From: Chitinophaga nivalis
GTDB lineage: Bacteria; Bacteroidota; Bacteroidia; Chitinophagales; Chitinophagaceae
Direction: 5' to 3'
Assembly (NCBI RefSeq): GCF_025989125.1
Contig: NZ_JAPDNR010000001.1
Span: 3,206,301 to 3,270,300, forward strand
DNA length: 64,000 nt
Shown: one piece after another, positions 27,740 through 37,470 of the stretch
Layout of the letters: every line of letters begins with the position of its first letter
How positions within the stretch are numbered: the first letter of the stretch is position 1
The notes under the pieces: generated by a model
Database searches by the model: none
Seen by the model: the letters and a program-made list of their open reading frames with translations, nothing else
What the model was told of the DNA's origin: nothing
Made by a program: the position numbers and the translations under genes

Positions 27740-28048
27740 TTAGTATCTGGGTCTAAATCCGGGCCTTGGGCTGGATCTGGAGAAACGATTATTTTCTGGT
27801 CTTTCAGGTTTTGGACGAGCCTCATACACAACTATTGTATGTCCGGCAACTACTGAATTATTCAATTCTTTAATTGCCAGTACTGCATTGGAATCGTCTG
27901 GCATTTCAACGAATGCAAAGCCTTTAGAACGGCCACTGTACTTGTCGTAAGCCACATTAATACTATATACAACTCCAAATGGGTCAAATAAAGACCATAT
28001 CTCATCTTCAGTTGTTCTGTCACTTATATTACCTACAAAAATATTCAC
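27740..28048 (-). CDS. RNA-binding protein with single RRM
   Basis: A 102-residue protein: one RNA recognition motif (residues 1-80) plus a short basic, Pro/Arg-rich tail. RNP2 is IFVGNI at 3-8 and RNP1 is KGFAFVEM at about 42-49, with the aromatic residues that stack on RNA bases. Small single-RRM proteins are common in Bacteroidota and some act as global post-transcriptional regulators. It lies alone, on the minus strand, between pieces of repeated tRNA-Ser flank, so it may have arrived with an integrating unit. Confidence 0.9.
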   Translation of the reverse strand: MNIFVGNISDRTTEDEIWSLFDPFGVVYSINVAYDKYSGRSKGFAFVEMPDDSNAVLAIKELNNSVVAGHTIVVYEARPKPERPENNRFSRSSPRPGFRPRY

Positions 28049-28272
28049 AAATATAATTTTAATTAAATATACATACTGCTGAAAAGTAGGGGCTTAGGAA
28101 TAAAAAGACACCCAAACTAAATCAGAAGAAGCCAAATGTAACCTCGCTAAAGTTAGAGCAATAAATTGGGTATTACAGGATTAATTTATGGGGATATTAC
28201 AAGTGCGTTGAAAGTGAGCTTGCTGCAACTTCTAACGCTCTATAAACTGGTTCGAATTTCGTCCCTTCCACC

Positions 28273-28318
28273 CCGCAGAAAAAGAAGCCTTAGGTAATTG
28301 CCTGCAGGCTTTTTTGTT
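28273..28318 (+). repeat. duplicated tRNA-Ser trailer and terminator
   Basis: Forty-six bases match 27141-27186, the last bases of tRNA-Ser copy 1 with its trailer and terminator, with only two mismatches (the first 31 bases are exact). The preceding bases (around 28249) contain GGTTCGAAT, a T-loop-like string, but do not fold as a tRNA. Confidence 0.85.
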
Positions 28319-28910
28319 GGAGTACATTGCCGCTGTTTTTCTTCCCTAAATCTGAGATCGAATCTCAGACCTGCTGTAGATATGATATCAGTTATATGAC
28401 AAATATTTATCTCCCATTTTTTATTTTACTAAAATTTATACGAAATGTTTTAAATTGGCAGCTGTAGAGGAGCCGCAATTTGTCGATGTAAGGAGCGCTG
28501 AAATAAACCAACGATATAGTTTACGGAGTATTGAGCCAGATCTGAAGCCATTGAGCCCTGATTGTTCTATCAGCACCACCACTGATATTTTATTGATAAG
28601 TTAAATGTAAATAGGAGAGATATGCCTACTGGAAAGTTGTAGCCAAATGCTATATAAACCATGTAAGTCTGTAGTTAGTAGCCTAACAAAGCTGGTGATA
28701 AACGGACGTATTAAGTAGCTGCTTATTTTTCCGGTTCTCTATACTAATAACCGGAACGGCAAATGGGTATCCGCCGGTGTTTTCGGCAGCATCATTTTAC
28801 GAACAGCAAGCGGCAAGACATTAGCGACAGACATTATTATTAAGGTTACAGCAGTATATAACCGATATTTTCCCTCAGTTATCTATCACAACATTTATTA
28901 CAACGGGTGT
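28319..28910. other. intergenic stretch upstream of sigma factor gene
   Basis: About 590 bp without a credible gene. It contains a small perfect hairpin at 28351-28369 (arms TCTGAGAT/ATCTCAGA) whose loop resembles a tRNA T arm. The promoter of the sigma-factor gene should be here but was not located. Confidence 0.45.
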
Positions 28911-29474
28911 ATGAAGGAATATAGTGACATTGTATTAATGAAGATGATCAGCGAAGATGATGAACAGGCTTTTGCTGCACTTTACCAGCGATATTGGCAG
29001 GATTGTTACCAGACGGCGATCAACATGATTCATCTGCGGGATGTGGCGCAGGATATTGTACAGGAGGTGTTTTTTAAGATATGGGAAAAGAGATATGAGT
29101 TGCATATCGTTTCGGTGAAAGCCTATCTGCAACAAGCTACCCGTAACCGGGTGTTGAATGCCATTCGCGACTTTAAAACAGATGGTGAATTTTATAACCG
29201 GTTGGCGCAGATTACAGTAGAGCTGCTGCAGGAGAACCATGTATTATTACGGGAGCATGAGCAGCTCCTGGATATGCTGATCCGGACGCTGCCGGATGAT
29301 TGCCGGGAAACTTTCCGCCTGAGCAGAATAGAAAACCTAACCTACAAAGAAATAGCTGTCAGATTACAGGTGGCTGAAAAAACAGTAGAGAAGCGTATCT
29401 CCAAATCGCTTCAGCATTTCAGACATCATTACCATCTTTTAGGCATATACCTGCTCTATATGTTACGCCCCTAG
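28911..29474 (+). CDS. ECF RNA polymerase sigma-70 factor
   Basis: A 187-residue extracytoplasmic-function sigma factor of the Bacteroidota SusC/FecR-linked type. Region 2 spans about 10-80, including DVAQDIVQEVFFKIWEKR, which binds the -10 element and core enzyme; region 4 at 125-180 has a helix-turn-helix with LTYKEIAVRLQVAEKTVEKRISKSL for the -35 element. The FecR anti-sigma gene follows 72 bp downstream. It should switch on the SusC/SusD genes behind it when a ligand is sensed at the outer membrane. Confidence 0.92.
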   Translation: MKEYSDIVLMKMISEDDEQAFAALYQRYWQDCYQTAINMIHLRDVAQDIVQEVFFKIWEKRYELHIVSVKAYLQQATRNRVLNAIRDFKTDGEFYNRLAQITVELLQENHVLLREHEQLLDMLIRTLPDDCRETFRLSRIENLTYKEIAVRLQVAEKTVEKRISKSLQHFRHHYHLLGIYLLYMLRP

Positions 29475-29546
29475 TCTAGGGATTGAAAATTTTTTTTTAC
29501 TTCCGGGAGGGTACCCTCCCTTTCGTTGTGTCTTATTACTAGTACG

Positions 29547-30668
29547 ATGGACAAAAAGACATTTATATCACTGATAGAACGGTGTGAGGCCGGGCAAGCA
29601 ACGGTGGCGGAAAAAGCATTGCTGGAGGTATACCTGCAGCGGCTGGAAGCCTGTAGTGATGCGCCGGCGCCTGTTGGGCAAGAGGGAGCACAAATATGGC
29701 ATCAATTGCAGGCGCAAATTGGACAAGGCACCTATGAGGCCCCCCAGACACAGCGAAAAAAGCAATGGTGGCTTACTGCTGCCATCATTGCTTTGCTGTT
29801 AACCGGGGCGGCTATGTGGTGGCTGCTGGAGATAAAACAGCCGGTAAAACCAATGGGAGCTATTCCCCGGAACGCAGCTGGTACCAACAACGTGATGCTT
29901 ACACTTGCTGATGGCACTACAATTCCGCTGGATGCAGCCAATAACAGCGCGCTGACGAAACAGGGGAATACCTCTATAATAACGCAGGCAAAAGGTAGCC
30001 TTACTTATGCACCAGAAAACAATGCTGCTGCGTTGTTACAATACAATACACTGACTGTACCGAAAGGGACACAGTTCCAGGTTACGTTGGCAGATGGCAG
30101 TAAAGTCTGGTTAAATGCCGGATCCTGGTTGCGCTATCCCGTTGCCTTTGGTGGAAGTCGGGCGGTGATGGCAAGCGGAGAAGCCTATTTTGAGATAGCA
30201 CCTGATGCAAACAGGCCGTTTGAAGTCAAGGTGAATAATACAACCATACAGGTGCTGGGTACCCGTTTTAATATAAATACCTATACTGCTGGTATCATCA
30301 GCAGCACCCTGATCGAAGGGCGCATCGCTGTAGCGAGCGGTAGTAACCGGATGGTCCTTAAACCCGGACAGCAGGCATTGTCTGGTGAAGCGCTGGCCGA
30401 TATCCTGATAAAAAATGTAGATGCCACTGCCGTCATTGCCTGGAAAAATGGTTTGTTCTATTTTAAAAATGCAGGTATCCGGGAAATCATGGAAGAATTA
30501 GCCAGATGGTATGATATAACAGTCATATACAAAGGGAGTATTCCCGATGTGAGATTTGAAGGAGAAATGCAACGCAACCTACCATTGTCAACTATTTTAA
30601 AACAATTGGAGCAAAAAAATGTACGCTTCGAACTGCAAGGGAAAATATTAACAATCGTGTCGGAATAG
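29547..30668 (+). CDS. FecR family anti-sigma factor
   Basis: A 373-residue inner-membrane anti-sigma regulator. The first 75 residues are cytoplasmic and should bind the sigma factor. A single transmembrane helix lies at about 76-95 (WLTAAIIALLLTGAAMWWLL), followed by the periplasmic FecR domain (about 150-250, with VPKGTQFQVTLADGSKVWLN and ASGEAYFEI) and a C-terminal DUF4974-type domain ending in LSTILKQLEQKNVRFEL. A TTG further upstream was not taken. The periplasmic part would contact the STN domain of the SusC-like receptor encoded next. Confidence 0.92.
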   Translation: MDKKTFISLIERCEAGQATVAEKALLEVYLQRLEACSDAPAPVGQEGAQIWHQLQAQIGQGTYEAPQTQRKKQWWLTAAIIALLLTGAAMWWLLEIKQPVKPMGAIPRNAAGTNNVMLTLADGTTIPLDAANNSALTKQGNTSIITQAKGSLTYAPENNAAALLQYNTLTVPKGTQFQVTLADGSKVWLNAGSWLRYPVAFGGSRAVMASGEAYFEIAPDANRPFEVKVNNTTIQVLGTRFNINTYTAGIISSTLIEGRIAVASGSNRMVLKPGQQALSGEALADILIKNVDATAVIAWKNGLFYFKNAGIREIMEELARWYDITVIYKGSIPDVRFEGEMQRNLPLSTILKQLEQKNVRFELQGKILTIVSE

Positions 30669-30902
30669 CTATACCGGCATTTAACAACCAACATTAAAAT
30701 AATCAATGCAGATGATGCGATGTATTTAATTGGATCGGCTCAAAGGGCAACCAACATCAGTTGTGATCCTTCGGTTTTGATGTAACCGGTTCAACAAAAC
30801 TTTCTACTTAACCACCAGCTATAACTGTTCCGATACGGGCGGTCAGGGTATCATTTGCTATATACCTGGTGTGTAGCGCCTATTATCAACCTAATCATTA
30901 AA

Positions 30903-33900
30903 ATGATGAATTTTAAAGCTCTAGTATTATTGGCAGTATATCTGCATACGGGCATCGCCACGATGGCGCAGATGGTCTCCTATACCGGTAACAAAGCAGC
31001 GCTTTCCGATGTGTTCACGGATATTAAAAAACAGACAGGGTATGTCTTTTTTTATAGAAAAGCATTATTGGATAATAGTCATCCGGTTACGGTAACATTG
31101 AAGAACGCCCCATTGATAGCGGCTTTAGAACAAATACTATTAAACCAGCCGCTCACTTTTTCCATAGAAAATAAAACGATTTTTATTCACCCCAAATCAA
31201 CAGCAAAAACAGATCAGGCTACCGACGTGCGGACAGGTATTACCGGTACGGTGCAGGATGAAACGGGAAAGCCACTGGCCGGCGTTTCTGTTTTCCTGAA
31301 AGGAAGTAAGAGCAGGGCGGTGACGGATGAAAGCGGGCAGTTTATACTGAAAGATGATGGAACCGCGAATGTGGTGCTGCTGTTTACCATGATTGGCTAC
31401 GAACAACAGGAGGTAGCGATAGGAAACCGTACCCGCATTAGCGTACAGTTGAAAATGGCCATCGGCAAGATTGGAGAAGTGGAAGTAATGGGCAATACAG
31501 GCTATCAGAAAATCCCCAGAGAACGGGCTACCGGTGCCTTTGATGTGATTGGGCCCCGGCAATTATCAAACCGGGTACAGACCAACGTACTGGAGCGCCT
31601 GGAAGGACAGGTGCCAGGTTTACTGCTGATGAAAGGGAGGGATAATGGTGATCCCAATGGAGATGGTCTCACGATCCGGGGTGTTTCCACGTTGTATGGT
31701 ACCAAACGTCCGCTGATAGTAATCGATAATTTTCCTTTTGAGGGTAGTATGGAATCCATTAATCCGAATGATGTAGCCAGTATTACTATCCTGAAAGATG
31801 CGGCTGCGGCGTCTATCTGGGGGGCGCGGGCCGCCAATGGTGTTATTGTGATTACCACTAAAACGGCGAAGAAAGGAAAGATACAGTTTACCTACAACAA
31901 CAATTTTATGTTTGAAAATAAACCTGATCTGGGGTATCTCAACCGTTTGACAGCGGGGGAAGATATCGCTATCAACCGGCAGTTGCTGACGCCAGGGATG
32001 GAATCAAACATCAGAGATATGGGTACTGCTTTCTCAGCACTGGAAGGGCTGTATATGGATTCAGTGGCAGGACGTATCACCCCCGCCCAATATGCGCATG
32101 ATATAGCCGCCTTATCGCAGATAGATAACAGCAGGCAAATCCGGCAGCTGTTAATGAAAGCGCCCTTCACGCAAAACCATAGTTTATCTTTTATGGGAGG
32201 AAGTGAGAAAAACAGTTATTATGGTTCCTTGCGCTACACGGATGCCAGTGGTTATGCATTGCAGGATCGTCACCAGGGGTATAGTTTTCTGATCAAAGAC
32301 AACTACCACATTTCTCCCCGGTTATCATTTAATGTAAGCGCAAACCTGACTTACACGAATGCTACCACACCAGCGGTGATGCCGGAAGATATTTACCGAT
32401 TGAAACCTTATCAGCAGCTGCAGGATGCGCAAGGAAATCCGCTACCATTCAGCAGAGACGCAGATAATGCCAACCAAAATAATTCGAATGCATTTAGCAT
32501 CGCACAACGGAAGGGCTGGGGACTGGATGATGAATCCTATTACCCGCTGAATGAAAGCAATCTGATAGAAAATAATACAAACAATATTTATAACAGGATT
32601 CAGGCAGAGCTGAAATACGCTTTGTTTCCCGGTGTGGATGTGAACATCAGTTACCAGCTGGAAAATGGATATACGTATAACAAGGTATATACCCACAGCA
32701 ATGAACCTTCCCTGGTAAAAGAGATCAATGATTTTATAGTACCGGAACGGGATGCCGGAGGAAATATACTTACCAATACAGATGGTACACTACTCAATCC
32801 CACTTACAATATACCTAAAGGAGGAAAAATCAGGGAACAGCGGAACAATTTTTCAGCCTATACCCTGCGTGCTTTGGTAAGTATTAACCGGCAGTTTGGC
32901 GACGATCATGACCTGGCAGTAGTGGTGGGAGCAGAAAGAAGACAAAGTAAATCAAACGGCAATACAGTTACCAAATATGGATATAATGATAACAGCCTGC
33001 AATTTGTTGATGTGGATGTACAGCGCCTTAAAAATCTGACCGGTAATCTGCAGAGTATCCAGAATGGATTTAATGGGATAGGAGATCGGTTTAATTACAC
33101 GGAAGACCGGTTTGTTTCTGCTTTTGGTAATGCGGCCTATACCTTCCGGAAAAAATATGTATTGAGTGGCAGCATCCGGATGGATGTGACCAATATGTTT
33201 GGAACAGACCCCAAATACCTTTACCGGCCTATGTGGTCGGCGGGAGGTAGCTGGATATTATCCAACGAATCCTTTATGGAGCCGGTGCATTTTGTAGATC
33301 AGCTGCAGTTAAGGGCCACTTATGGTTTGAACGGGAATATTCCTAAAACCAGCGGGCCTTTTATGATTGCTACCAGCAGTACCAACTGGCTCAATAACCT
33401 GCCGGCAAATACGATTACCACCCCTGCGAACAATACGTTAAGATGGGAGAGAACAGCGGTGACCAACCTGGGGATAGATTATACATTGTTGGATAACCGG
33501 ATCAGCGGTAAGGTGGATTATTACATCAGAAAGAGCTCGGACCTGTTAGGGGATCAGCAGATTAATCCTACCCTGGGTTTTACGACGGCTACTGTGAATA
33601 CTGCGAGTATGACCAACAAAGGCTGGGAGTTGCAGTTAACCACTAAAAATATCCGGAGCAAAAATTTTGAATGGAGCACCACCCTGATTTATGCGCACAA
33701 CAAAAGTGAAATAACAAAGATTTCGCTGAATAATAATTTTAATACGCCGCAAGCCCTGGCAGCAGGAAACCCTTATGTATTGGGAGATCCATATGGAGCA
33801 CTGTATAGTTTCCGGTTTGGCGGATTATCACCGGATAAAGGACAAATACAAATATTAGACCCCAATGGAAAAATAGCAAGGGATGAATATTATCGGGATC

Positions 33901-34424
33901 TGAATATGGTGTATTATACCGGCACTACCCGGCCGATAAATAATGGGGCTATCTCCAACAATTTTACCTATAAAGGTTTTGATCTGAATCTGATGTTTGT
34001 TTTCTATGCGGATTATGTAGCCAGGCAATCGTTGCCCGAGGTGTACAAAGGACCCGGTGCCTATGACAGCCGTTTAAAGGATGCCTGGAAACGGCCCGGA
34101 GATGAGCGGAGTACGATCATACCCAATGTAATAAAAAATAACAGTAACTACTATGCCAATGTGTATTACAGTAACTATCTCGATGTAAATGTATTTGATG
34201 CTACTTATATCAAGTTGAGAGATGTTTCGCTGCGATATACCTTTCAGCAACGGGCATTGAAAAGATGGCGGTTTATAAGAGGGTTGCAGCTGATGGCTAA
34301 TGCCAGGAATATACTAACCATCACCACCAACAAAGCAGGCATTGACCCGGAAGCATTTGCAAACGGTGTCAGAACGATGCCCGTGATGCCTTCTTATTCA
34401 TTTGGAATTAACCTTGATTTCTAA
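30903..34424 (+). CDS. SusC/RagA TonB-linked outer-membrane receptor with STN domain
   Basis: A 1173-residue TonB-dependent transporter. Signal peptide, then an STN (secretin/TonB short N-terminal) domain about 25-90 for signalling to FecR, a CarboxypepD-like domain about 105-190 (ITGTVQDETGKPLAGVSVFL), a plug domain about 210-330 with the SusC motif LTIRGVST and DNFPFEGSMESINPNDVAS, then a 22-strand barrel to the C-terminus ending in an aromatic residue. The first of two adjacent ATG codons (30903) follows a 48-base open leader that was rejected. It forms a pair with the SusD-like protein 17 bp downstream and imports an unknown nutrient. Confidence 0.93.
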   Translation: MMNFKALVLLAVYLHTGIATMAQMVSYTGNKAALSDVFTDIKKQTGYVFFYRKALLDNSHPVTVTLKNAPLIAALEQILLNQPLTFSIENKTIFIHPKSTAKTDQATDVRTGITGTVQDETGKPLAGVSVFLKGSKSRAVTDESGQFILKDDGTANVVLLFTMIGYEQQEVAIGNRTRISVQLKMAIGKIGEVEVMGNTGYQKIPRERATGAFDVIGPRQLSNRVQTNVLERLEGQVPGLLLMKGRDNGDPNGDGLTIRGVSTLYGTKRPLIVIDNFPFEGSMESINPNDVASITILKDAAAASIWGARAANGVIVITTKTAKKGKIQFTYNNNFMFENKPDLGYLNRLTAGEDIAINRQLLTPGMESNIRDMGTAFSALEGLYMDSVAGRITPAQYAHDIAALSQIDNSRQIRQLLMKAPFTQNHSLSFMGGSEKNSYYGSLRYTDASGYALQDRHQGYSFLIKDNYHISPRLSFNVSANLTYTNATTPAVMPEDIYRLKPYQQLQDAQGNPLPFSRDADNANQNNSNAFSIAQRKGWGLDDESYYPLNESNLIENNTNNIYNRIQAELKYALFPGVDVNISYQLENGYTYNKVYTHSNEPSLVKEINDFIVPERDAGGNILTNTDGTLLNPTYNIPKGGKIREQRNNFSAYTLRALVSINRQFGDDHDLAVVVGAERRQSKSNGNTVTKYGYNDNSLQFVDVDVQRLKNLTGNLQSIQNGFNGIGDRFNYTEDRFVSAFGNAAYTFRKKYVLSGSIRMDVTNMFGTDPKYLYRPMWSAGGSWILSNESFMEPVHFVDQLQLRATYGLNGNIPKTSGPFMIATSSTNWLNNLPANTITTPANNTLRWERTAVTNLGIDYTLLDNRISGKVDYYIRKSSDLLGDQQINPTLGFTTATVNTASMTNKGWELQLTTKNIRSKNFEWSTTLIYAHNKSEITKISLNNNFNTPQALAAGNPYVLGDPYGALYSFRFGGLSPDKGQIQILDPNGKIARDEYYRDLNMVYYTGTTRPINNGAISNNFTYKGFDLNLMFVFYADYVARQSLPEVYKGPGAYDSRLKDAWKRPGDERSTIIPNVIKNNSNYYANVYYSNYLDVNVFDATYIKLRDVSLRYTFQQRALKRWRFIRGLQLMANARNILTITTNKAGIDPEAFANGVRTMPVMPSYSFGINLDF

Positions 34425-34441
34425 TCATTTTATTCGAAGTT

Positions 34442-35857
34442 ATGAAGTCGCAATTATTTTTTATAAGTGTTATAGTGGCAGGAATGATCAGTTTTACCTC
34501 CTGCAAAAAATTCCTGGATGTATCGCCCAAAGGGTATGTAATACCGCAGACGACAGAAGATTTTGAGTGGTTGCTCAATAACAACAACTTAATCAGTATA
34601 CTGTCGACAGACCTGGATGTGCTGTCAGATGATTTCCTGTTTCCCGGTGTGGACAAAGCGGCACTGGCTATAGATCAGAGTGCGCGAAGCAGGACGTATC
34701 AATGGCTGGCAGAATTGTATTCCACACCTGATGAGCTGTTGTATAGCGCACCATGGACAAAATTGTATGGTTGTATTTATCAGTATAATGCGGTGATCAA
34801 TGGTATCGGCAATGCCAGTGGTGGTACACCGGAAAGAAAAAAGATAGCATTGGCCAGAGCGCGGGCGGGCAGGGCCTTGTGTTATTGGTACCTCGTGAAC
34901 TTATATGCAAAGCCTTATCATGTTGCCTCCGCCGGTACAGATCCTGGTGTACCATGGGTAGTGAGCAATGATATTATGACGGCCTTACCAGGCAGAGGTA
35001 ATGTACAAACTGCCTGCAACCTGATCGTTGCGGAATTGCAGGCGGCGATTCCGGACCTGCCCGTATCCGCTCCGGACCCCTATCAGCTTACACGGGCTGC
35101 CGGTTACGGTATCCTGGCCCGCACCTGGCTGATGATGGGTAATTACGCGGAAGCGGGTAAGATGGCCGGCAATGCCCTGCAGTATAATGCCAGACTGATA
35201 GACTATAACACGGCCTATACGGAAGCAGCCGGCCAGTTTGCCCCGGTAAAGAATGGGCCTTATACTGATATGTTGAAACAACCCGAACATATCTACGTAC
35301 AGCATTATACCATGACAATGGGGTTGGTTTGGCAGGCCATCAGCCGCGCTACGGAAAAACTGTTTGAGCCCAACGACCTGCGGCGGATGTTCGTAAACCT
35401 GGATATCGCTACCAATACCACTACCCACCAATTGGACAGTACCTATCGTTACATGATGAAGAATGGCTTCTATGTGTGTATTGGCATCACTACTCCGGAA
35501 ATGTTACTGATCCGGGCAGAATGCGCCGCAAGGCAGGGGGATGTCGGTGCGGCTATGAACGATATCAATTTGCTGCGTAAGAACAGAATCAAGACCAGCT
35601 ATTATAAAATACTCAGTGCCACTTCTCCCAAAGAAGCGGTCCGGATGGTACTGGCAGAAAGAAGAAAAGAACTGCTTTTCAAAGGAGCCCGCTGGCTGGA
35701 TATGAGAAGGCTAAACGAAGATCCTGACTTTGGATTTACAGCACATCATGATCTGAAGGATGGTACTACCATCGACTTATTGCCTGGCAGCAACCGTTAT
35801 ACCCTGTTGATTCCGGTAACTGCATTGACAGCAGACATTACACAAAACCCATTATAA
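34442..35857 (+). CDS. RagB/SusD family nutrient-binding lipoprotein
   Basis: A 471-residue surface lipoprotein. The signal peptide ends with a lipobox (FTSC, lipidated cysteine about residue 21), followed by KKFLDVSPKG, the usual SusD start. TPR-like helical repeats follow (for example ARAGRALCYWYLVNLYAKPYHV and the C-terminal ERRKELLFKGARWLDMRRLN). SusD proteins cap the SusC barrel and capture the substrate. Both are needed for uptake; the substrate cannot be read from sequence, and no glycoside hydrolase lies nearby. Confidence 0.92.
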   Translation: MKSQLFFISVIVAGMISFTSCKKFLDVSPKGYVIPQTTEDFEWLLNNNNLISILSTDLDVLSDDFLFPGVDKAALAIDQSARSRTYQWLAELYSTPDELLYSAPWTKLYGCIYQYNAVINGIGNASGGTPERKKIALARARAGRALCYWYLVNLYAKPYHVASAGTDPGVPWVVSNDIMTALPGRGNVQTACNLIVAELQAAIPDLPVSAPDPYQLTRAAGYGILARTWLMMGNYAEAGKMAGNALQYNARLIDYNTAYTEAAGQFAPVKNGPYTDMLKQPEHIYVQHYTMTMGLVWQAISRATEKLFEPNDLRRMFVNLDIATNTTTHQLDSTYRYMMKNGFYVCIGITTPEMLLIRAECAARQGDVGAAMNDINLLRKNRIKTSYYKILSATSPKEAVRMVLAERRKELLFKGARWLDMRRLNEDPDFGFTAHHDLKDGTTIDLLPGSNRYTLLIPVTALTADITQNPL

Positions 35858-35868
35858 AATCCTTTTTT

Positions 35869-37314
35869 ATGCATTGTCAAAAACCAATCATTATTTGTAA
35901 CCTGTTACTTGCTGCACTTACGGTAAGCGGGCAGCAGGTAACTATTGAAGGCGTGTGGAAACATACTGCCGATCCGGTTATCGTGGCTGCGTTACCGGTA
36001 GATGGAAAGCAATTTGAAGGAGCGGCTAACCGTATCCTGATAGACACGCTGACAGGGACCTTCCGGCAGCATTTTCCACTGTCTCAGCCAGGGTTTATTA
36101 CGGTGACCAACGCCTGGAATTCCCGGCAATTTTTTGCTTCGCCGGGTAAGGTCTATACCATAACAGGAGATAGTTCACTGGTGATGCTAAAAGGTGACCA
36201 GCAGGAAGGACAGGAACTGTTACAAGACCTGAAATTGGCGGAAGACACCCGTGAAGATGCGACGTTATTGAATGGCATTGCCACTGCGGAAGGCAGGGTT
36301 AGTAAGGTTAAGGATATGATACGGCAAAAACAGAAAGCCGTGGCACAATTACACGATTCCGGTAAAATCAATGATGCCTTTTTTAAGGCATTACATGCCG
36401 CTATTCAGCGATATTATATTGATTTACTGTCCACCAATTTCTATTTCGAATACCGAAGTAAAGAAGACAATGTAGCAGGCGTAAAGGCATTCCGTACAGA
36501 GTATTTGCCTGTATGGAAAAAATTGTATGAAGATCAGGCTATCTTCAATAACCTGCTACCTGCTACTGGTTACCTTTCTGTTTTAGGCCGGTATAGTGCT
36601 TACCGTGAGATTGCTGACAGCGGGAGATTGATATTTACACAAAAAAAGGGGAATTACCGCATGGATGATATTGACTATTTCAGAAAGGTACTCAAAGGTC
36701 CTGCTTTGGAGTATGCCTGGGCAGATTTCATCGTATCCGGAATTAATATGAACCTTTATGAATCAGCCTGGAAAAACTATTATAACCAGTTTCGGAAAAC
36801 ATTTCCGCAGAGTAAACTCACCCCTTTACTGAGCGGGTATATTGATAAGATAACCGCCTATGAAAAAGCGGCATCCAATCCGAACAACGGTGCTGAATTT
36901 TTAGCAGGATATGATAAAATGAAACAGTTAAAAGAAGTGTTTGCCGCCCTGAAAGGTAAGGTTAGCTATATTGATCTTTGGGCTACCTGGTGTGTACCTT
37001 GTCGTGCAGAGCTGCAATATTCGCTGGAGCTACACGATACCCTGCATCAACTGGGGGTACAATCGCTTTACCTTTCATTGGATAATGAGGCGGCTGATGC
37101 AAAGTGGAAGGAAATGGTGAAGCATCTTCCTTTAAAGGGGCTTAATATGCGTACGAGTAATGAGCTGCATCAGGATATAAATGATAACTTACCAAGGTAT
37201 ACTGGCATTCCCAGGTATATTATCCTGGATAAGAACGGGGACGTGGTGGTGTGGGATGCCAAAAGACCCAGCGATAAACTGGAGCTGATAACACAGCTGA
37301 AACAATATCTGTAG
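35869..37314 (+). CDS. TlpA-like thiol-disulfide oxidoreductase
   Basis: A 481-residue exported protein. After a short signal peptide (ending near VSGQQ) comes a long N-terminal domain of about 300 residues, partly a DUF4369-like beta part and partly helical, then a C-terminal thioredoxin domain from about 355. The redox pair is C375-V-P-C378 in DLWATWCVPCRAEL. It follows susD by 11 bp and so belongs to the uptake operon. TlpA-like proteins of this kind are often encoded behind SusCD pairs in Chitinophaga-type genomes; they may keep a receptor or a thiol-containing substrate reduced. Confidence 0.88.
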   Translation: MHCQKPIIICNLLLAALTVSGQQVTIEGVWKHTADPVIVAALPVDGKQFEGAANRILIDTLTGTFRQHFPLSQPGFITVTNAWNSRQFFASPGKVYTITGDSSLVMLKGDQQEGQELLQDLKLAEDTREDATLLNGIATAEGRVSKVKDMIRQKQKAVAQLHDSGKINDAFFKALHAAIQRYYIDLLSTNFYFEYRSKEDNVAGVKAFRTEYLPVWKKLYEDQAIFNNLLPATGYLSVLGRYSAYREIADSGRLIFTQKKGNYRMDDIDYFRKVLKGPALEYAWADFIVSGINMNLYESAWKNYYNQFRKTFPQSKLTPLLSGYIDKITAYEKAASNPNNGAEFLAGYDKMKQLKEVFAALKGKVSYIDLWATWCVPCRAELQYSLELHDTLHQLGVQSLYLSLDNEAADAKWKEMVKHLPLKGLNMRTSNELHQDINDNLPRYTGIPRYIILDKNGDVVVWDAKRPSDKLELITQLKQYL

Positions 37315-37320
37315 TCATGA

Positions 37321-37470
37321 ACCAGGCACCTTATCGCCGCATGGAAAAGTAGCTGCGATAGCCGGCCCAATCAGACCAAAATAACGGTAGCAGGTCATCA
37401 TCACCTGCAGGAAGACTCGCCGGTAGAAATAGAAAATGCTATGGCTGCATGGATGCTACAGTTGAAATAA
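37321..37470 (+). pseudogene. C-terminal remnant of an alpha/beta hydrolase (haloalkane dehalogenase-like)
   Basis: One frame, ending with TAA at 37468-37470, reads WPNQT-like (RPNQTKITVAGHHHLQED) and then SPVEIENAMAAWMLQL, the typical last strand, catalytic histidine loop and last helix of haloalkane dehalogenase-like hydrolases. The family phrase is close to LxGxHFxQEDSPDEIG. No start codon or earlier part of the fold exists upstream, where the TlpA gene ends, so only a stump is left. Assignment is by eye. Confidence 0.6.

Noticed and set aside
28240..28276. A further tRNA gene ending just before the repeated trailer
   Set aside because: The string GGTTCGAAT looks like a T loop, but the T stem and acceptor do not pair, so no tRNA is called.
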